NCBI GenBank assembly: GCA_012728855.1 | Contig: JAAYEH010000045.1 | Span: 1-64,000, forward strand | Direction of reading: 5' to 3' | DNA length: 64,000 bases | From: Rhodopirellula sp. | Lineage (GTDB): Bacteria; Planctomycetota; Planctomycetia; Pirellulales; Thermoguttaceae | Shown: one piece after another, positions 10,338 to 20,023 of the stretch | How the letters are laid out: each line of letters opens with the position of its first letter | How positions within the stretch are numbered: the stretch's first letter is position 1 | The notes under the pieces: model-generated | Told to the model about the DNA's origin: nothing | What the model saw: the letters and a program-made list of their open reading frames with translations, nothing else | Database searches by the model: none | Program-made: the position numbers and the translations under genes

Positions 10338-11399
10338 TCACGCCGAACACAAGACCGGACCAAGCTGGTCCAGTTCGGACACGTCTTCCAGAGCGATGCT
10401 CGACCAGAGCCGCCCTCGCGCGGTAATCTTCATCAACGATATCAAGGAATCCACCTGCTCCTTCGGCAGCGGAACCCAAACACTGGGTCTCTTGTCTCCA
10501 AAGTTCTTGAACCGGCACACCGCCCAAAAAGGCTTTCCGGGTAGGTGAATCTTGAAAAACGCCACGGTGTCCTCAAATTCCACCGGGCGATTTGGCCCCA
10601 GAAGCCGTTGGACAACCCTCAGGCCATCGAGTTCCGCCTTGGTTGTCTCGACGGATCGTCTCTTCTTCGGCTCATCGTCGGCCACTTGCTCCGCGCCATC
10701 TTCGCCAAGCACCGAGGACAAACGGTATTGTTTTGCCCAAGCGTCAATGGCGGCCTTCAGTACCGGCTTCCAACTCTCAACCACACTGGCAACGAGATTC
10801 CTCGTCTCGATATTTGCCACGGCGAGCCTGATAAACTCCGGCGAGGGCTCCAACAAACGTGCAAGCTCGTCGACGAGAAGATTCTGTGCTCGTCGCCTCT
10901 GCGCGAACGTGCGCATAAGCTCCAGGTTGAACCGAGACTTCTGAAGCAAGGTAAGGAAATCCCAAGGCGGTTCGTCGTCGCCCAGTATTTGCCATTCCAC
11001 GAAGGGCTTCTTGTCCATCACGTTGTCGTGCTCGATATCCGAAAAGAAACGCCAATGCACTCCGTTGGTGAGAATACCCAACTTGGCCGCCGGAGCCTTT
11101 GCAAAGTAGTCGCCAAGTTGCTCGTCGTAGCCCGAAAGTCTGCGGTCAACCTGTTTGGCTTCGACAAAGAAGACGGGACTTCCGTTCTGGAAGAAGGCGT
11201 AGTCCACCGGCTTGGCCGAGCGCCCACGTCCGAAGTCTTCGCGATGCTCCGGAACGCATTCACGTGGATCGGTCACGTCATAACGGAGCAATGTGAACAG
11301 CGGCTCAATTAGGCTTCTCTTGGTCGCCTGCTCGTTTCCTTTACAGTGTTCGGCCAAATCTTTCACTCGTTTGACGTAAGCAACGATGGCGTCCCGCAT
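10338..11399 (-). CDS. orphan HsdR N-terminal-domain (type I restriction-like nuclease fold) protein
   Basis: KPVDYAFFQNGSPVFFVEAKQVDRRLSGYDEQLGDYFAKAPAAKLGILTNGVHWRFFSDI; D...ExK motif; no helicase, HsdM or HsdS neighbour. Start placed at internal ATG (MRDAIVAYVK). Confidence 0.8.
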   Translation of the reverse strand: MRDAIVAYVKRVKDLAEHCKGNEQATKRSLIEPLFTLLRYDVTDPRECVPEHREDFGRGRSAKPVDYAFFQNGSPVFFVEAKQVDRRLSGYDEQLGDYFAKAPAAKLGILTNGVHWRFFSDIEHDNVMDKKPFVEWQILGDDEPPWDFLTLLQKSRFNLELMRTFAQRRRAQNLLVDELARLLEPSPEFIRLAVANIETRNLVASVVESWKPVLKAAIDAWAKQYRLSSVLGEDGAEQVADDEPKKRRSVETTKAELDGLRVVQRLLGPNRPVEFEDTVAFFKIHLPGKPFWAVCRFKNFGDKRPSVWVPLPKEQVDSLISLMKITARGRLWSSIALEDVSELDQLGPVLCSA

Positions 11400-11530
11400 G
11401 TCAGATCTCCCGAAGACGGAATTGTTGACCGTTAGCCCCACCGGAGAATTGGGTGAGTGTCCCCGGCCGTGCAGCAGTTGGCAATGGTAGCACACCACCC
11501 ACACGAACCGCAAGCCTCTTCAGTTCCCCT

Positions 11531-13699
11531 CTAACAACCCCGCACCAGCCGATCGACCACCAACTGGCGGAACTCGGGCGAGAGGTTGGCGAAATAGGCG
11601 GTGAAGCCCGTCACGCGCACGACAAGGTCCGGATACTGCGAGGGATCTTTGTGCGCGGCCAGCACCTGCTCGGCGTCGACGATGTTGATGTTGAACAAGG
11701 TGCCGCCCAGGGCGAAATGGGTTGTGATGAGACTGGTGATCGTGTTGACCGCTTCGTCGGACTGGGCGATGCATGGATCGAGTTCAAGCTGGATGGGCGC
11801 CGTGTTGCCGTAGCCAGGTTGAATGGCGGCAATCGCCTTGACCATCGCCGTGGCCGCGCCGTCGTCGCGGAATCCCGGCCGGGGATTGGCGCCGTGCGCG
11901 ATTGGTTCGCCGGCGCGGCGGCCGTCGGGCGTGGCGCCGAGTTGCTTGCCCAACCGCAGTGTGTCGGCCCAGGAAAACCAGCCCGGGATCATCCGCCGTC
12001 CGCCCGGCGTGGGCTTCCCGACAACCAGCCGGGTAAACAGTCGCGAGACTTCCAGAGCCCAGTGATCGCCGAGCGAGTCGCCTTCGCCGTAATGCGGCGC
12101 CGTCCGCATCATCAGCCGCACGCGCTCGCCGTCGACGCCCCGGTAATCGTTGCGCAGGTGTTCGGCGAGTTCCTCCCAGGCGATCCGACGCTGCTCGGCC
12201 ACGCGGCACTGGAGTGCGGCCAGCGAGTCGGCCACGTTGGCCAGGCCCGCCCCGTCGACGCACATGTTGTACAGGTCCACGCCGCCGTTGGTCACGTTGA
12301 GACCCCGCTGGATCGGACCGTGCGTGAGCAGATTCAGCAGCAGTTCCGGTTCGTTGAGGTGCTGGTGGTCGAGTTGCACGTCGATCCCTCGTGCCGTGCA
12401 AAGGACGGCCTTGCCGAGATGCTCTTCGAATCGCCGCCAAAGCGAATCGATGGAAGGGGCATCGGCTTCCGCCATCATCTCGTCGAAGGCCGCCATGAAG
12501 ACCTTGACCACATTGATCTTCACGGTGTCGTTCATGGTGTATTCGAGGCCCGGCAAGGCCATCCAGTTGCAGCCCACGGCGATCCGTTGGCGCGCCAATT
12601 CGGCCGAGTAACCGTTGCGCATGAAGCCCTCGACCAGGGCTTTGTCGCCTGAGAATCGCGGCCAGGCCTTGCGATCCTCGATGAGATACTCGACGCCGCG
12701 GCGCAACAGGCGCGGATCGAGACCGTCGTGGACGCGAATCGTGAGGTTGCACGTCGATTTCAGCCGGTGCGCCGCCTCCAGGATCAGGAAAGAAAGGGGA
12801 CTGGTCTGATCGTGCCCGTCGGAGGCAGGCCCGCCGAGCTGATAATAGTGCGGATCATTCAGCAGCAGGCAGGCCAGCAGGAAGATCGCGTCCTCGTCGT
12901 CGATGCGGCCTTCATCACGGTCCCGCTCGTAATAGGGGCGAAGCAACTCGTCAAGTTGCCCGCCCGCGCCGTCGCGGTTGTAAACCCGCGAGGCCATGTT
13001 AAACCAGGCGATCCATTGGCAGGCCTCGCGGAGCGTCCGCGGCGGGCCTTCGATCAGCCAGCGATTCACTTCGGCCATCTCACGGAGATTGGCCTCCAGC
13101 GCCGGGTCGGACTCGCGGGCCGTGGCTGCGTCGATCGCCTGGACCGTGCGGTGAATCCAACCCTGTACGGCCCGAATCACACGTTCTTCGGCCTCGTAAA
13201 ACTCCGCCTTTTCCGGCCCATGCTCCGCGCGGTGCTGCCGCACCTCGGCCAGCAGGCCGCCCCATCCCCGTGTGAGGCCGATCCGGTAGTCGGGCGCGAA
13301 GTGGGCGTCGTTGCCGATGCCGGAAATGATCCCGTAGCGATCCTGGTCCGGTCGTAGTTCGGGGAAATCGAACTCGGGCGGCCAGTTGCACTTCCGCATC
13401 CGATTCAACAGCACCATGTAACGTCCGGCCAACGCATCCATCGGGTCGACGTAAACCGGATGATGCCGCATCAAGTCGCAGAAATTGTCGGCCCAACCCT
13501 GCAGACCGTAGAACGAGCCGTTGGGATGGTTGGGCTTCGGCTGCCAGACGAAATCCTCCGGCGGCAGGACCATTCCGTAATCGTCCTCGTTCATGTAGCC
13601 CAGCCGCCGGAGTTTCTCCTGTGTCTGGGCCTCCTTGCGCCGGCGGAGGTGTTCCAGACGAGTCGCGTAGTCGAGTCGGTTTTGCAGTCCGAGTGCCAT
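11531..13699 (-). CDS. glycyl radical enzyme (pyruvate formate-lyase family), substrate unknown
   Basis: C-terminal glycyl-radical motif VRVTGFTAYF; active-site Cys region RIAVGCNWMALPG; adjacent GRE activase. Confidence 0.92.
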   Translation of the reverse strand: MALGLQNRLDYATRLEHLRRRKEAQTQEKLRRLGYMNEDDYGMVLPPEDFVWQPKPNHPNGSFYGLQGWADNFCDLMRHHPVYVDPMDALAGRYMVLLNRMRKCNWPPEFDFPELRPDQDRYGIISGIGNDAHFAPDYRIGLTRGWGGLLAEVRQHRAEHGPEKAEFYEAEERVIRAVQGWIHRTVQAIDAATARESDPALEANLREMAEVNRWLIEGPPRTLREACQWIAWFNMASRVYNRDGAGGQLDELLRPYYERDRDEGRIDDEDAIFLLACLLLNDPHYYQLGGPASDGHDQTSPLSFLILEAAHRLKSTCNLTIRVHDGLDPRLLRRGVEYLIEDRKAWPRFSGDKALVEGFMRNGYSAELARQRIAVGCNWMALPGLEYTMNDTVKINVVKVFMAAFDEMMAEADAPSIDSLWRRFEEHLGKAVLCTARGIDVQLDHQHLNEPELLLNLLTHGPIQRGLNVTNGGVDLYNMCVDGAGLANVADSLAALQCRVAEQRRIAWEELAEHLRNDYRGVDGERVRLMMRTAPHYGEGDSLGDHWALEVSRLFTRLVVGKPTPGGRRMIPGWFSWADTLRLGKQLGATPDGRRAGEPIAHGANPRPGFRDDGAATAMVKAIAAIQPGYGNTAPIQLELDPCIAQSDEAVNTITSLITTHFALGGTLFNINIVDAEQVLAAHKDPSQYPDLVVRVTGFTAYFANLSPEFRQLVVDRLVRGC

Positions 13700-13716
13700 C
13701 GGGAAGAGCCTCTGGA

Positions 13717-14649
13717 TTAGGAAGAAGCATATTGCTTGCGGACGCCAGCGCCGGCCACGGTAACGGCAAAGTTGGGACGCACGGCCCTCGCCGCCAGTGT
13801 CTGTAATTCAGCCGCCGTAGGTGAATGGAACCTCGGCGGCGGGCCGGCCAGTCCGAGGGCTTCGTACTTGCCTGTGCCCAGCGGATGATAAGGCAGGAGA
13901 TCATACTGTTCGACGCTGGCGAGCGTGGCCAAAAAATCAGCGATGGCCTCGATGTCGTCGGGCCGATTGTTGACGCCGGAAATCACGGGCGTTCGGATGA
14001 CCAGCGGTTTGCCGCAGTCGTCGAGTTGGCGGAGGTTTTCCAGAACCGGTGCGTTGGACATACCGGTCCAGGCCCGATGGGCGGTGTCGTCCAGCAGCTT
14101 GATGTCGACGAGGAAAAGGTCCACCAGCGGAACCAACTGGGCGACAACCTCCCAGGGCCAAGCCAGATTGGATTCGACCGCCGTGTGGATCCCCTCTCGC
14201 CGGCAGAGTTCGAGGATCGCCCGAGTAAACTCGGCCTGCACCAGCGGTTCGCCTCCGGAAATCGTTGCTCCGCCGTCCGGCTGGTAGAAGGGTCGATCTG
14301 AGAGCACCTCGGCGACTACCGTCTCGGCCGTGCGCGTTTCACCAACCCGTACCAGCGATTGGGCATAGCAGGTGTCGACGCACTCGCCACAGGCCACGCA
14401 ACGATCGCGATGATAGACGTGCCCTGCCGCCGTGAATTCGTGAGCGCTCTGTCGGCAGACCTCGGCGCAAGCCTTGCAACCGATGCAGCGCTCGGGAAAA
14501 ACCTGTATTTCCGGCTGCCGGCGATACGTCTCGGGATTGTGGCACCAAGGGCAGCGCATTTGGCAGCCCTTCAAGAAGATGGTGGTGCGAATTCCGGGCC
14601 CATCGTGGACCGAGAAGCGTTGGATGTGGGTGACGATTCCGCTGGCCAC
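13717..14649 (-). CDS. glycyl-radical enzyme activating protein (radical SAM with two 4Fe-4S ferredoxin motifs)
   Basis: FSVHDGPGIRTTIFLKGCQMRCPWCHNPE (CxxxCxxC), CIGCKACAEVC and CVACGECVDTC. Confidence 0.95.
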   Translation of the reverse strand: MASGIVTHIQRFSVHDGPGIRTTIFLKGCQMRCPWCHNPETYRRQPEIQVFPERCIGCKACAEVCRQSAHEFTAAGHVYHRDRCVACGECVDTCYAQSLVRVGETRTAETVVAEVLSDRPFYQPDGGATISGGEPLVQAEFTRAILELCRREGIHTAVESNLAWPWEVVAQLVPLVDLFLVDIKLLDDTAHRAWTGMSNAPVLENLRQLDDCGKPLVIRTPVISGVNNRPDDIEAIADFLATLASVEQYDLLPYHPLGTGKYEALGLAGPPPRFHSPTAAELQTLAARAVRPNFAVTVAGAGVRKQYASS

Positions 14650-14667
14650 AGACCCTCTCCTCGTTGA

Positions 14668-15738
14668 CTACTTCCAGAGGGAGGCGACCGGCGAATCGTG
14701 CTCGGCCGATCGGAGAGGCAAGCTCACGCCGACGCCTTCCCGCGCCGAGCGGATGGCGGCATCGAGAACCTCCTGCGTGTCGCGGCAGACCGCGGGCCGG
14801 CAGAGAGGATAGACTTCGCTCCCCGTTTCCAGGGCCCAGAGGAAATGGGCGGTGCCGTTGGCCATGTTCGGCGCGGGCGTGGGCGGCGAGATCTCTTCAC
14901 CGCTCGGCTGCTCTGCAGTAGTCCTCCACAAGCGTCCGCCTCTACCCGGCCCAAAGGTCACCGAACCCCGCTCCGCCCAGATCGTCGCCAGGTATCCGGT
15001 CACGGGCTGACCGACTTGTCCCCACGCCCCCTCGGCCGTGGCGATCGCGTGGGGATAACTCATGACGACGATGGCATGGTCTTCGACTGCCGGGGCTGTT
15101 TGGAGCCACTGACCGGCCACGGCCGTCACACGCGTGGGCCGGCCCAACAAGACTTGGGCCATGTTGATGCCGTAGCAGCAGAGATCGACCAGCACACCGG
15201 CGCCGTTCCGCTGCGGATCGAGGATCCACTCGCGGAACCAGGCGGAACACTCCACATCCGGTCCCCCGTGACTCGCGCGGTGCGTGAGCTGCCAGATGGC
15301 GCCGAACTCGCCGCTGGTGGCAATTTCCAGCGCCGCCTGGACCTGGGGGCGCCAGACGACGGGCCAGTTGATCATCAACCGCACGCCGGCCGCCTGGGCC
15401 GCGGCGATCAGCCCTTCGGCGCCTTGGAGGGTCGCCGCCATCGGCTTCTCGACCATGACGTGCAGCCCCTGCCGGGCCGCCCAAGCGCCGGCCTCCGCAC
15501 CTTGGGCGTTGTCGCAAAACACGTAAACCGCGTCGAGCGACTCTCGATCGACCATTTCACGGTAGTCCGGATAAGCCGCACATCCATATTGTTGCACAAC
15601 CCGATCCAGCAGCGCCTGGTGTGGGTCGGCGACGGCCGCGAGTTGCCCGTTATCCGACGCTTTCAGATCTTCGAGGTTGCCCCATACATGGTCGTGCGTC
15701 AGCCCTGCTACGCCGATTCGGTAGGTCTTAGCCATCAT
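14668..15738 (-). CDS. Gfo/Idh/MocA family oxidoreductase
   Basis: YRIGVAGLTHDHVWGNL...VMVEKPMAATLQGAEGLIAAA. Confidence 0.88.
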   Translation of the reverse strand: MMAKTYRIGVAGLTHDHVWGNLEDLKASDNGQLAAVADPHQALLDRVVQQYGCAAYPDYREMVDRESLDAVYVFCDNAQGAEAGAWAARQGLHVMVEKPMAATLQGAEGLIAAAQAAGVRLMINWPVVWRPQVQAALEIATSGEFGAIWQLTHRASHGGPDVECSAWFREWILDPQRNGAGVLVDLCCYGINMAQVLLGRPTRVTAVAGQWLQTAPAVEDHAIVVMSYPHAIATAEGAWGQVGQPVTGYLATIWAERGSVTFGPGRGGRLWRTTAEQPSGEEISPPTPAPNMANGTAHFLWALETGSEVYPLCRPAVCRDTQEVLDAAIRSAREGVGVSLPLRSAEHDSPVASLWK

Positions 15739-17131
15739 CGTGTCTCACGTTTGGATTCATCGCCGGTTGCCTGGCTCCATCCCGCTCACCACTCCACCAC
15801 TCCATCACTCCCTCCCCCCTCCCCCCTCCCCCCGCTCCCGTCTCATCGCGGAACCCCGCGGCCACCAGCACCGTGGCTGCCAGGCCGATCGCCGCGGCGG
15901 TGTACCAGAAGAGCGAATAGTCGAGTGTTCCGCCCGCGGGCGTATACCGCTCGGACAGCCAACCGTTGAGCGGGCCCGCTACCAGCGGGCCGACGCCCAG
16001 GATCACCATCATGAAAACGGTCTGCGCGGAGTAGCGGGTATCGGGCGGGGCAAGGCGGTCGACATAGATGAACCCGGCCGCAAAGAAAAAGGCGAAAGAA
16101 AATCCGTGAATCAACTGCGCGGCGACGATCAACTCCAACGGCAATTGTGTCGTGCCGAAAAATGCGTACTTGAGGAAGTAACACGAAGCGCCCAAGGCAA
16201 TCACCGTGCGAAAGCCCAGCCGGCTCAGTACCGGACCGAGCACCGCCAGGGCAAGAATCTCGGCGAATTGGCCGAGCGACATGGCGGGCATGATGTACGC
16301 GTCGGCCAGCCCGATCGCCGCCAGAAACTTGCTCATCTGCACGAAGTAGAGGCAATGGATCACGCTCACTACCAGCGCCGCGGCGACCAGCACCGCAAAC
16401 GAACGTCGCCGCACGAGGGCAAAGGCGGCTGCGAATGCCAGCTTTCGCGCCGCCTCGCGCTTGGGCGGCGTCCGCGGCAGCCCGAACCAGCAGAACAGCG
16501 CATAACCGACCGACACCGCGCCGGCGACCCGTACCGAATCGACCATCCTGGCCGGAGAGTCGGGCAACTCCCTGCCGGTGAAGAAGGGGGGCAACCAGCG
16601 GAATTCCAAGTCCGACTGTAGCCAGAGCATGGGAAAGACCCATGCCACGGTAATCCACGCCAACGTTCCCACCGCCCGCACGCCCGGAAATTGCCGCTTC
16701 GGGTCCGGCAGGTGCGCCAAGGCCAGCGAGTTGGTCAGCGAGAGGGTGGGGGCGAAGAGAACGGCGTAGGCAATCGACAGCCACAGCCAGGCGATATACG
16801 TCGTCTGATAGGCCGTGACGAACTTGACTGCGCCGCCGACAGCTAAGAGCACGGCCAGGCACCGCGAGGGCGCCATGTAGCGATCGGCGATCTGGCCGGC
16901 AATGAACGGAGCGGTCAATGCGCCGATCGCGCCGGCCACGGCGATAATCATGCCGATCTGGAAATCGCTGAAGCCCAGCCCGCCCACGGCACGGTCGGCC
17001 GAGAGGAACCGGGCGGCAATCGGCAGCCACAGGCCGTAGACGGCGTACTGCAGGAACATCATCACATAGAGCCGCGGGTCGACGCCGCGCGGCGAATCGG
17101 TCGCTTCAGTCGTGTTGGAATCGTTCTTCAC
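15728..17131 (-). CDS. MFS transporter
   Basis: Multiple hydrophobic helices; MMFLQYAVYGLWLPIAARFL...GQIADRYMAPSRCLAVLLAVGG; 3' end overlaps the start of the next Gfo/Idh gene. Confidence 0.88.
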   Translation of the reverse strand: MKNDSNTTEATDSPRGVDPRLYVMMFLQYAVYGLWLPIAARFLSADRAVGGLGFSDFQIGMIIAVAGAIGALTAPFIAGQIADRYMAPSRCLAVLLAVGGAVKFVTAYQTTYIAWLWLSIAYAVLFAPTLSLTNSLALAHLPDPKRQFPGVRAVGTLAWITVAWVFPMLWLQSDLEFRWLPPFFTGRELPDSPARMVDSVRVAGAVSVGYALFCWFGLPRTPPKREAARKLAFAAAFALVRRRSFAVLVAAALVVSVIHCLYFVQMSKFLAAIGLADAYIMPAMSLGQFAEILALAVLGPVLSRLGFRTVIALGASCYFLKYAFFGTTQLPLELIVAAQLIHGFSFAFFFAAGFIYVDRLAPPDTRYSAQTVFMMVILGVGPLVAGPLNGWLSERYTPAGGTLDYSLFWYTAAAIGLAATVLVAAGFRDETGAGGGGRGEGVMEWWSGERDGARQPAMNPNVRHDDG

Positions 17132-17134
17132 GGC

Positions 17135-18379
17135 TCAGGCAATTCCATAGCGATCGTTGATCGTCCGCTGGTACTCTTCCAATGTCTCGGCGGCCACCTC
17201 GTGAACCTCCACTTGCCGGCCCGCATTGGCGGCTTCGAGCACCGCAAACGCGCAGGCCAGGCTTTGCAGCGCGTCGCGTCCGCTGGTTTCGGGCGGTCGG
17301 CGGCGACGAACCGCCTCGAGCCACTCGTATTGCGCCAGGGCGAAGGCGTCGGTCAATCCCAAGGGAAAGTCGCGAGCCTTGCGATCCGGCGGGCAATGTT
17401 GCTGGTACAGCTCGGCCAGATTGGCCGTCGTACCGTCGTCCAGCGCGACTTCCTCGCCCGAGACGCGCCCGCGCGACGCGTAGTAGACGTCGCCCGTGCC
17501 CGGCATCGTCCCTCCGCCGCGACCGGCCCAGCTTGCCGTCAGCTCGCCGGTCACTCCGGCGGCCGTGGCGAAGGAGGTGTAGACGGTATCCTCGGCGTCG
17601 CACTCGACGCGCTGGGTCAGCCGCTGCTGCTCGTCGTGGCCCCAGCGGACCGGTTCGACAATGGCGGTGCGAGCCTGGATGTCGCAAATCTCGCCGGCGA
17701 GATAGCGGATCAAGTCGAAGCGGTGTACGCCCACGTCCAGCGCGATTCCGCCGGCCTCGTCGCGGCGGTGGCGCCAGGGAGTGTCGGCCACGACGCGGTC
17801 CGGCGCCCACCGCGCCCCGACGCTACCCATCAGCACCATCTGCAAGCTGCCCACGAGCCCCGAGTCGAACAGCCATCGAAGGTGGCGGGTGCGCGGCATG
17901 TATCGGCCGCTCTGGAAGACACCGAGGATCCGCTCGCGGGCCTCGGCCCATTCGCACATCCGCCGGGCGGCGCGGATCGTGACCGCCATCGGTTTTTCCG
18001 TGAGCAGATCCTTGCCGGCCGCCAGCGCAGCCTCGGCCACCTGGTGGTGCAGGGCGTGGCTGGTGAAATCATTGACCGCCGTGATCGGCGCTTCGTCGAT
18101 CATGCGGCGGAAGTCGCTATAGACCCGGACCTCGGCGTCGTCCTGAAAGTCCGACACGTACTGGTCGTCCACGGCCAGCGGATCGCCGGCGAACTGGCTT
18201 ACGGCCGATCGCTGCGGGGGGCCTTCTCCGCGACGGACGTACATCCTCGCTTCGTCTTCCCAAAGCGAACAGAGGGCCGTGATGCGAAAGTCGTCCACGC
18301 CCGCCTCGCGGAGCAGCCGATAGCCGCGCAAGTGCGCGGCCATGATCCGCCCGCAGCCCACAATGCCGATCTCGATCAT
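17135..18379 (-). CDS. Gfo/Idh/MocA family oxidoreductase
   Basis: MIEIGIVGCGRIMAAHLRGY...DLLTEKPMAVTIRAARRM. Confidence 0.9.
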   Translation of the reverse strand: MIEIGIVGCGRIMAAHLRGYRLLREAGVDDFRITALCSLWEDEARMYVRRGEGPPQRSAVSQFAGDPLAVDDQYVSDFQDDAEVRVYSDFRRMIDEAPITAVNDFTSHALHHQVAEAALAAGKDLLTEKPMAVTIRAARRMCEWAEARERILGVFQSGRYMPRTRHLRWLFDSGLVGSLQMVLMGSVGARWAPDRVVADTPWRHRRDEAGGIALDVGVHRFDLIRYLAGEICDIQARTAIVEPVRWGHDEQQRLTQRVECDAEDTVYTSFATAAGVTGELTASWAGRGGGTMPGTGDVYYASRGRVSGEEVALDDGTTANLAELYQQHCPPDRKARDFPLGLTDAFALAQYEWLEAVRRRRPPETSGRDALQSLACAFAVLEAANAGRQVEVHEVAAETLEEYQRTINDRYGIA

Positions 18380-18403
18380 CGGGCTTGTTCCTTTCGACGG
18401 CGA

Positions 18404-19729
18404 TCAGACGAAGCGGGTAACGCCGGGCATCGCCACGGGATACTTGCCGTCGGGCCCGGGCAAGGTCGGCGGCGCGGCGTCGAAGGCGTAGCGCTGGGGC
18501 GAGAGGTCGAGCTTCGACTGCGTCATCTCCTCCCAGGTAATCTCCTGGCCCGTGTAACCGGCCGTGCGTCCCAGGATGGCGACCAGCGTGCTCTGGCACA
18601 TATAGTCGCCGTTGTTGATGCACTTGCCCGCGCGGATGGCGGCGAACAGTTCGTCCTGTTCGACCTGGTGCATGGGGCGGATCGCTCCCTGAGTCGCCTT
18701 TCGCACCGAGAAGGAAGAGAGGTCGCCGGCCTGTTGGCCTTGGGTCCAGTTGGTCTCGCCCTCGATGCGCCCCTTCTGCAAGTCGCAGCGTCCCTTGGTT
18801 CCCAAGAGCACTTCGGAGTAGTCGTTGAAACAGCCGGGCTGCTGCCGGGCAAAGGCGTACATCCGCGTGCCGTTGGCATACTCGTAGACGACCGCGTGGT
18901 GGTCGTAGATGTCGCCATACTTCGGATCGATGCGGATCTGGCGTCCGCTGGTGGCCCAGGCCTTCAGGGGCGGCTTGTCCCCAAGCGCCCAGGAACACTT
19001 GTCGATGCCGTGGATCTGCTGCTCCACGTTGTGGTCGCCCGAGAGCCAAGTGAAGTAATACCAGTTGCGCATCTGGAACTCCATCTCGGTCCACTCCGGC
19101 TGGCGTGGGCGGTGCCAGAGCGAGCCCAGATTGCGGGTGGTCTGCACGGCCAGGATGTCGCCGATCGCCCCGTCGTGGACCCGCTTGATTGTCTCGCGGA
19201 TCACCGTGTCGTAGCGCCAGCAGAGGCCCGAGACGACGCAGAGATTCTTCTTCCTGGCCAATTCGCAAGTCGCCGCCACGCTCCGCACCCCGGTCGCATC
19301 GACACCCACCGGCTTTTCGGCGAAGACGTGCTTGCCTGCGGCGATGGCGGCGGCCAGGTGCGACGGGCGGAACTGGGGCGGGGCGGCCAAAAGAACCACG
19401 TCCACTCCGCTGGCGATCAAGTCCTTGTACGCATCGAAGCCGACGAAGCAGCGGGCCTGATCCACGTCGACCTGATCCGGGTGCAGCTTCTTAAGCTGTT
19501 TGAGCGATCCCTCGATGCGGTCGGAGAAGGCGTCGGCCAGGGCCACCAGTTTCACGCCCGGATCGGCGTTGATGGCATTGGAAGCGGCGCCGGCCCCTCG
19601 GCTTCCGCAGCCGATCAGGCCGACCTTGAGGATGTCGCTGCCGGCCGCGTGGGCGCTGCGATGGACGGCCAGGACCGTGCCGCCGGCCACGGCGGCGGTG
19701 CGCAGAAAGTCACGACGCGAGACGTTCAT
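18404..19729 (-). CDS. Gfo/Idh/MocA family oxidoreductase with Tat signal
   Basis: MNVSRRDFLRTAAVAGGTVLA; VGLIGCGSRGAGAASNAI; HVFAEKPVGVDATGV. Confidence 0.93.
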   Translation of the reverse strand: MNVSRRDFLRTAAVAGGTVLAVHRSAHAAGSDILKVGLIGCGSRGAGAASNAINADPGVKLVALADAFSDRIEGSLKQLKKLHPDQVDVDQARCFVGFDAYKDLIASGVDVVLLAAPPQFRPSHLAAAIAAGKHVFAEKPVGVDATGVRSVAATCELARKKNLCVVSGLCWRYDTVIRETIKRVHDGAIGDILAVQTTRNLGSLWHRPRQPEWTEMEFQMRNWYYFTWLSGDHNVEQQIHGIDKCSWALGDKPPLKAWATSGRQIRIDPKYGDIYDHHAVVYEYANGTRMYAFARQQPGCFNDYSEVLLGTKGRCDLQKGRIEGETNWTQGQQAGDLSSFSVRKATQGAIRPMHQVEQDELFAAIRAGKCINNGDYMCQSTLVAILGRTAGYTGQEITWEEMTQSKLDLSPQRYAFDAAPPTLPGPDGKYPVAMPGVTRFV

Positions 19730-19885
19730 GATATCCTCCCGGAACGCGTAGACGAATCAGTTCGACGGTCCCTGGATTCTCGCATCCGGCGCGAAGGAGC
19801 GTCAATGTGCGATTGCGCAAAAAAGGTAAGTATTTGCGACACGGCGGCGCGGAAGGTAGGATGGATGTGGGAAGGCATCGCGCGC

Positions 19886-19980
19886 AAGGGGGTCGGGAGT
19901 CTTTTTCCGTATCGGCGCCCAGTGCGCTGGACATGCCGAACGGCGGTGAGGCCGATACGGAAAAAGACTCCCGACCCCTT
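19886..19980. repeat. Family A long inverted repeat, copy 1
   Basis: AAGGGGGTCGGGAGTCTTTTTCCGTATCGGC (19886-19916) pairs with GCCGATACGGAAAAAGACTCCCGACCCCTT (19951-19980). Confidence 0.95.
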
Positions 19981-20023
19981 CTTGGTTGCGACACTGATTT
20001 CAATGCATTCGTGCAACGACCCA

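Noticed and set aside
10338-11399. Functional type I restriction system
   Set aside because: Only an HsdR-N-like domain protein is present; no helicase part, HsdM or HsdS in the window.
17201-20023. Upstream ~940 codons of the 1337-aa plus-strand ORF
   Set aside because: Antisense to two clear Gfo/Idh genes; only the XylR/AraC part from ATG 20024 reads like a protein. Long antisense frames are expected in high-GC coding DNA.
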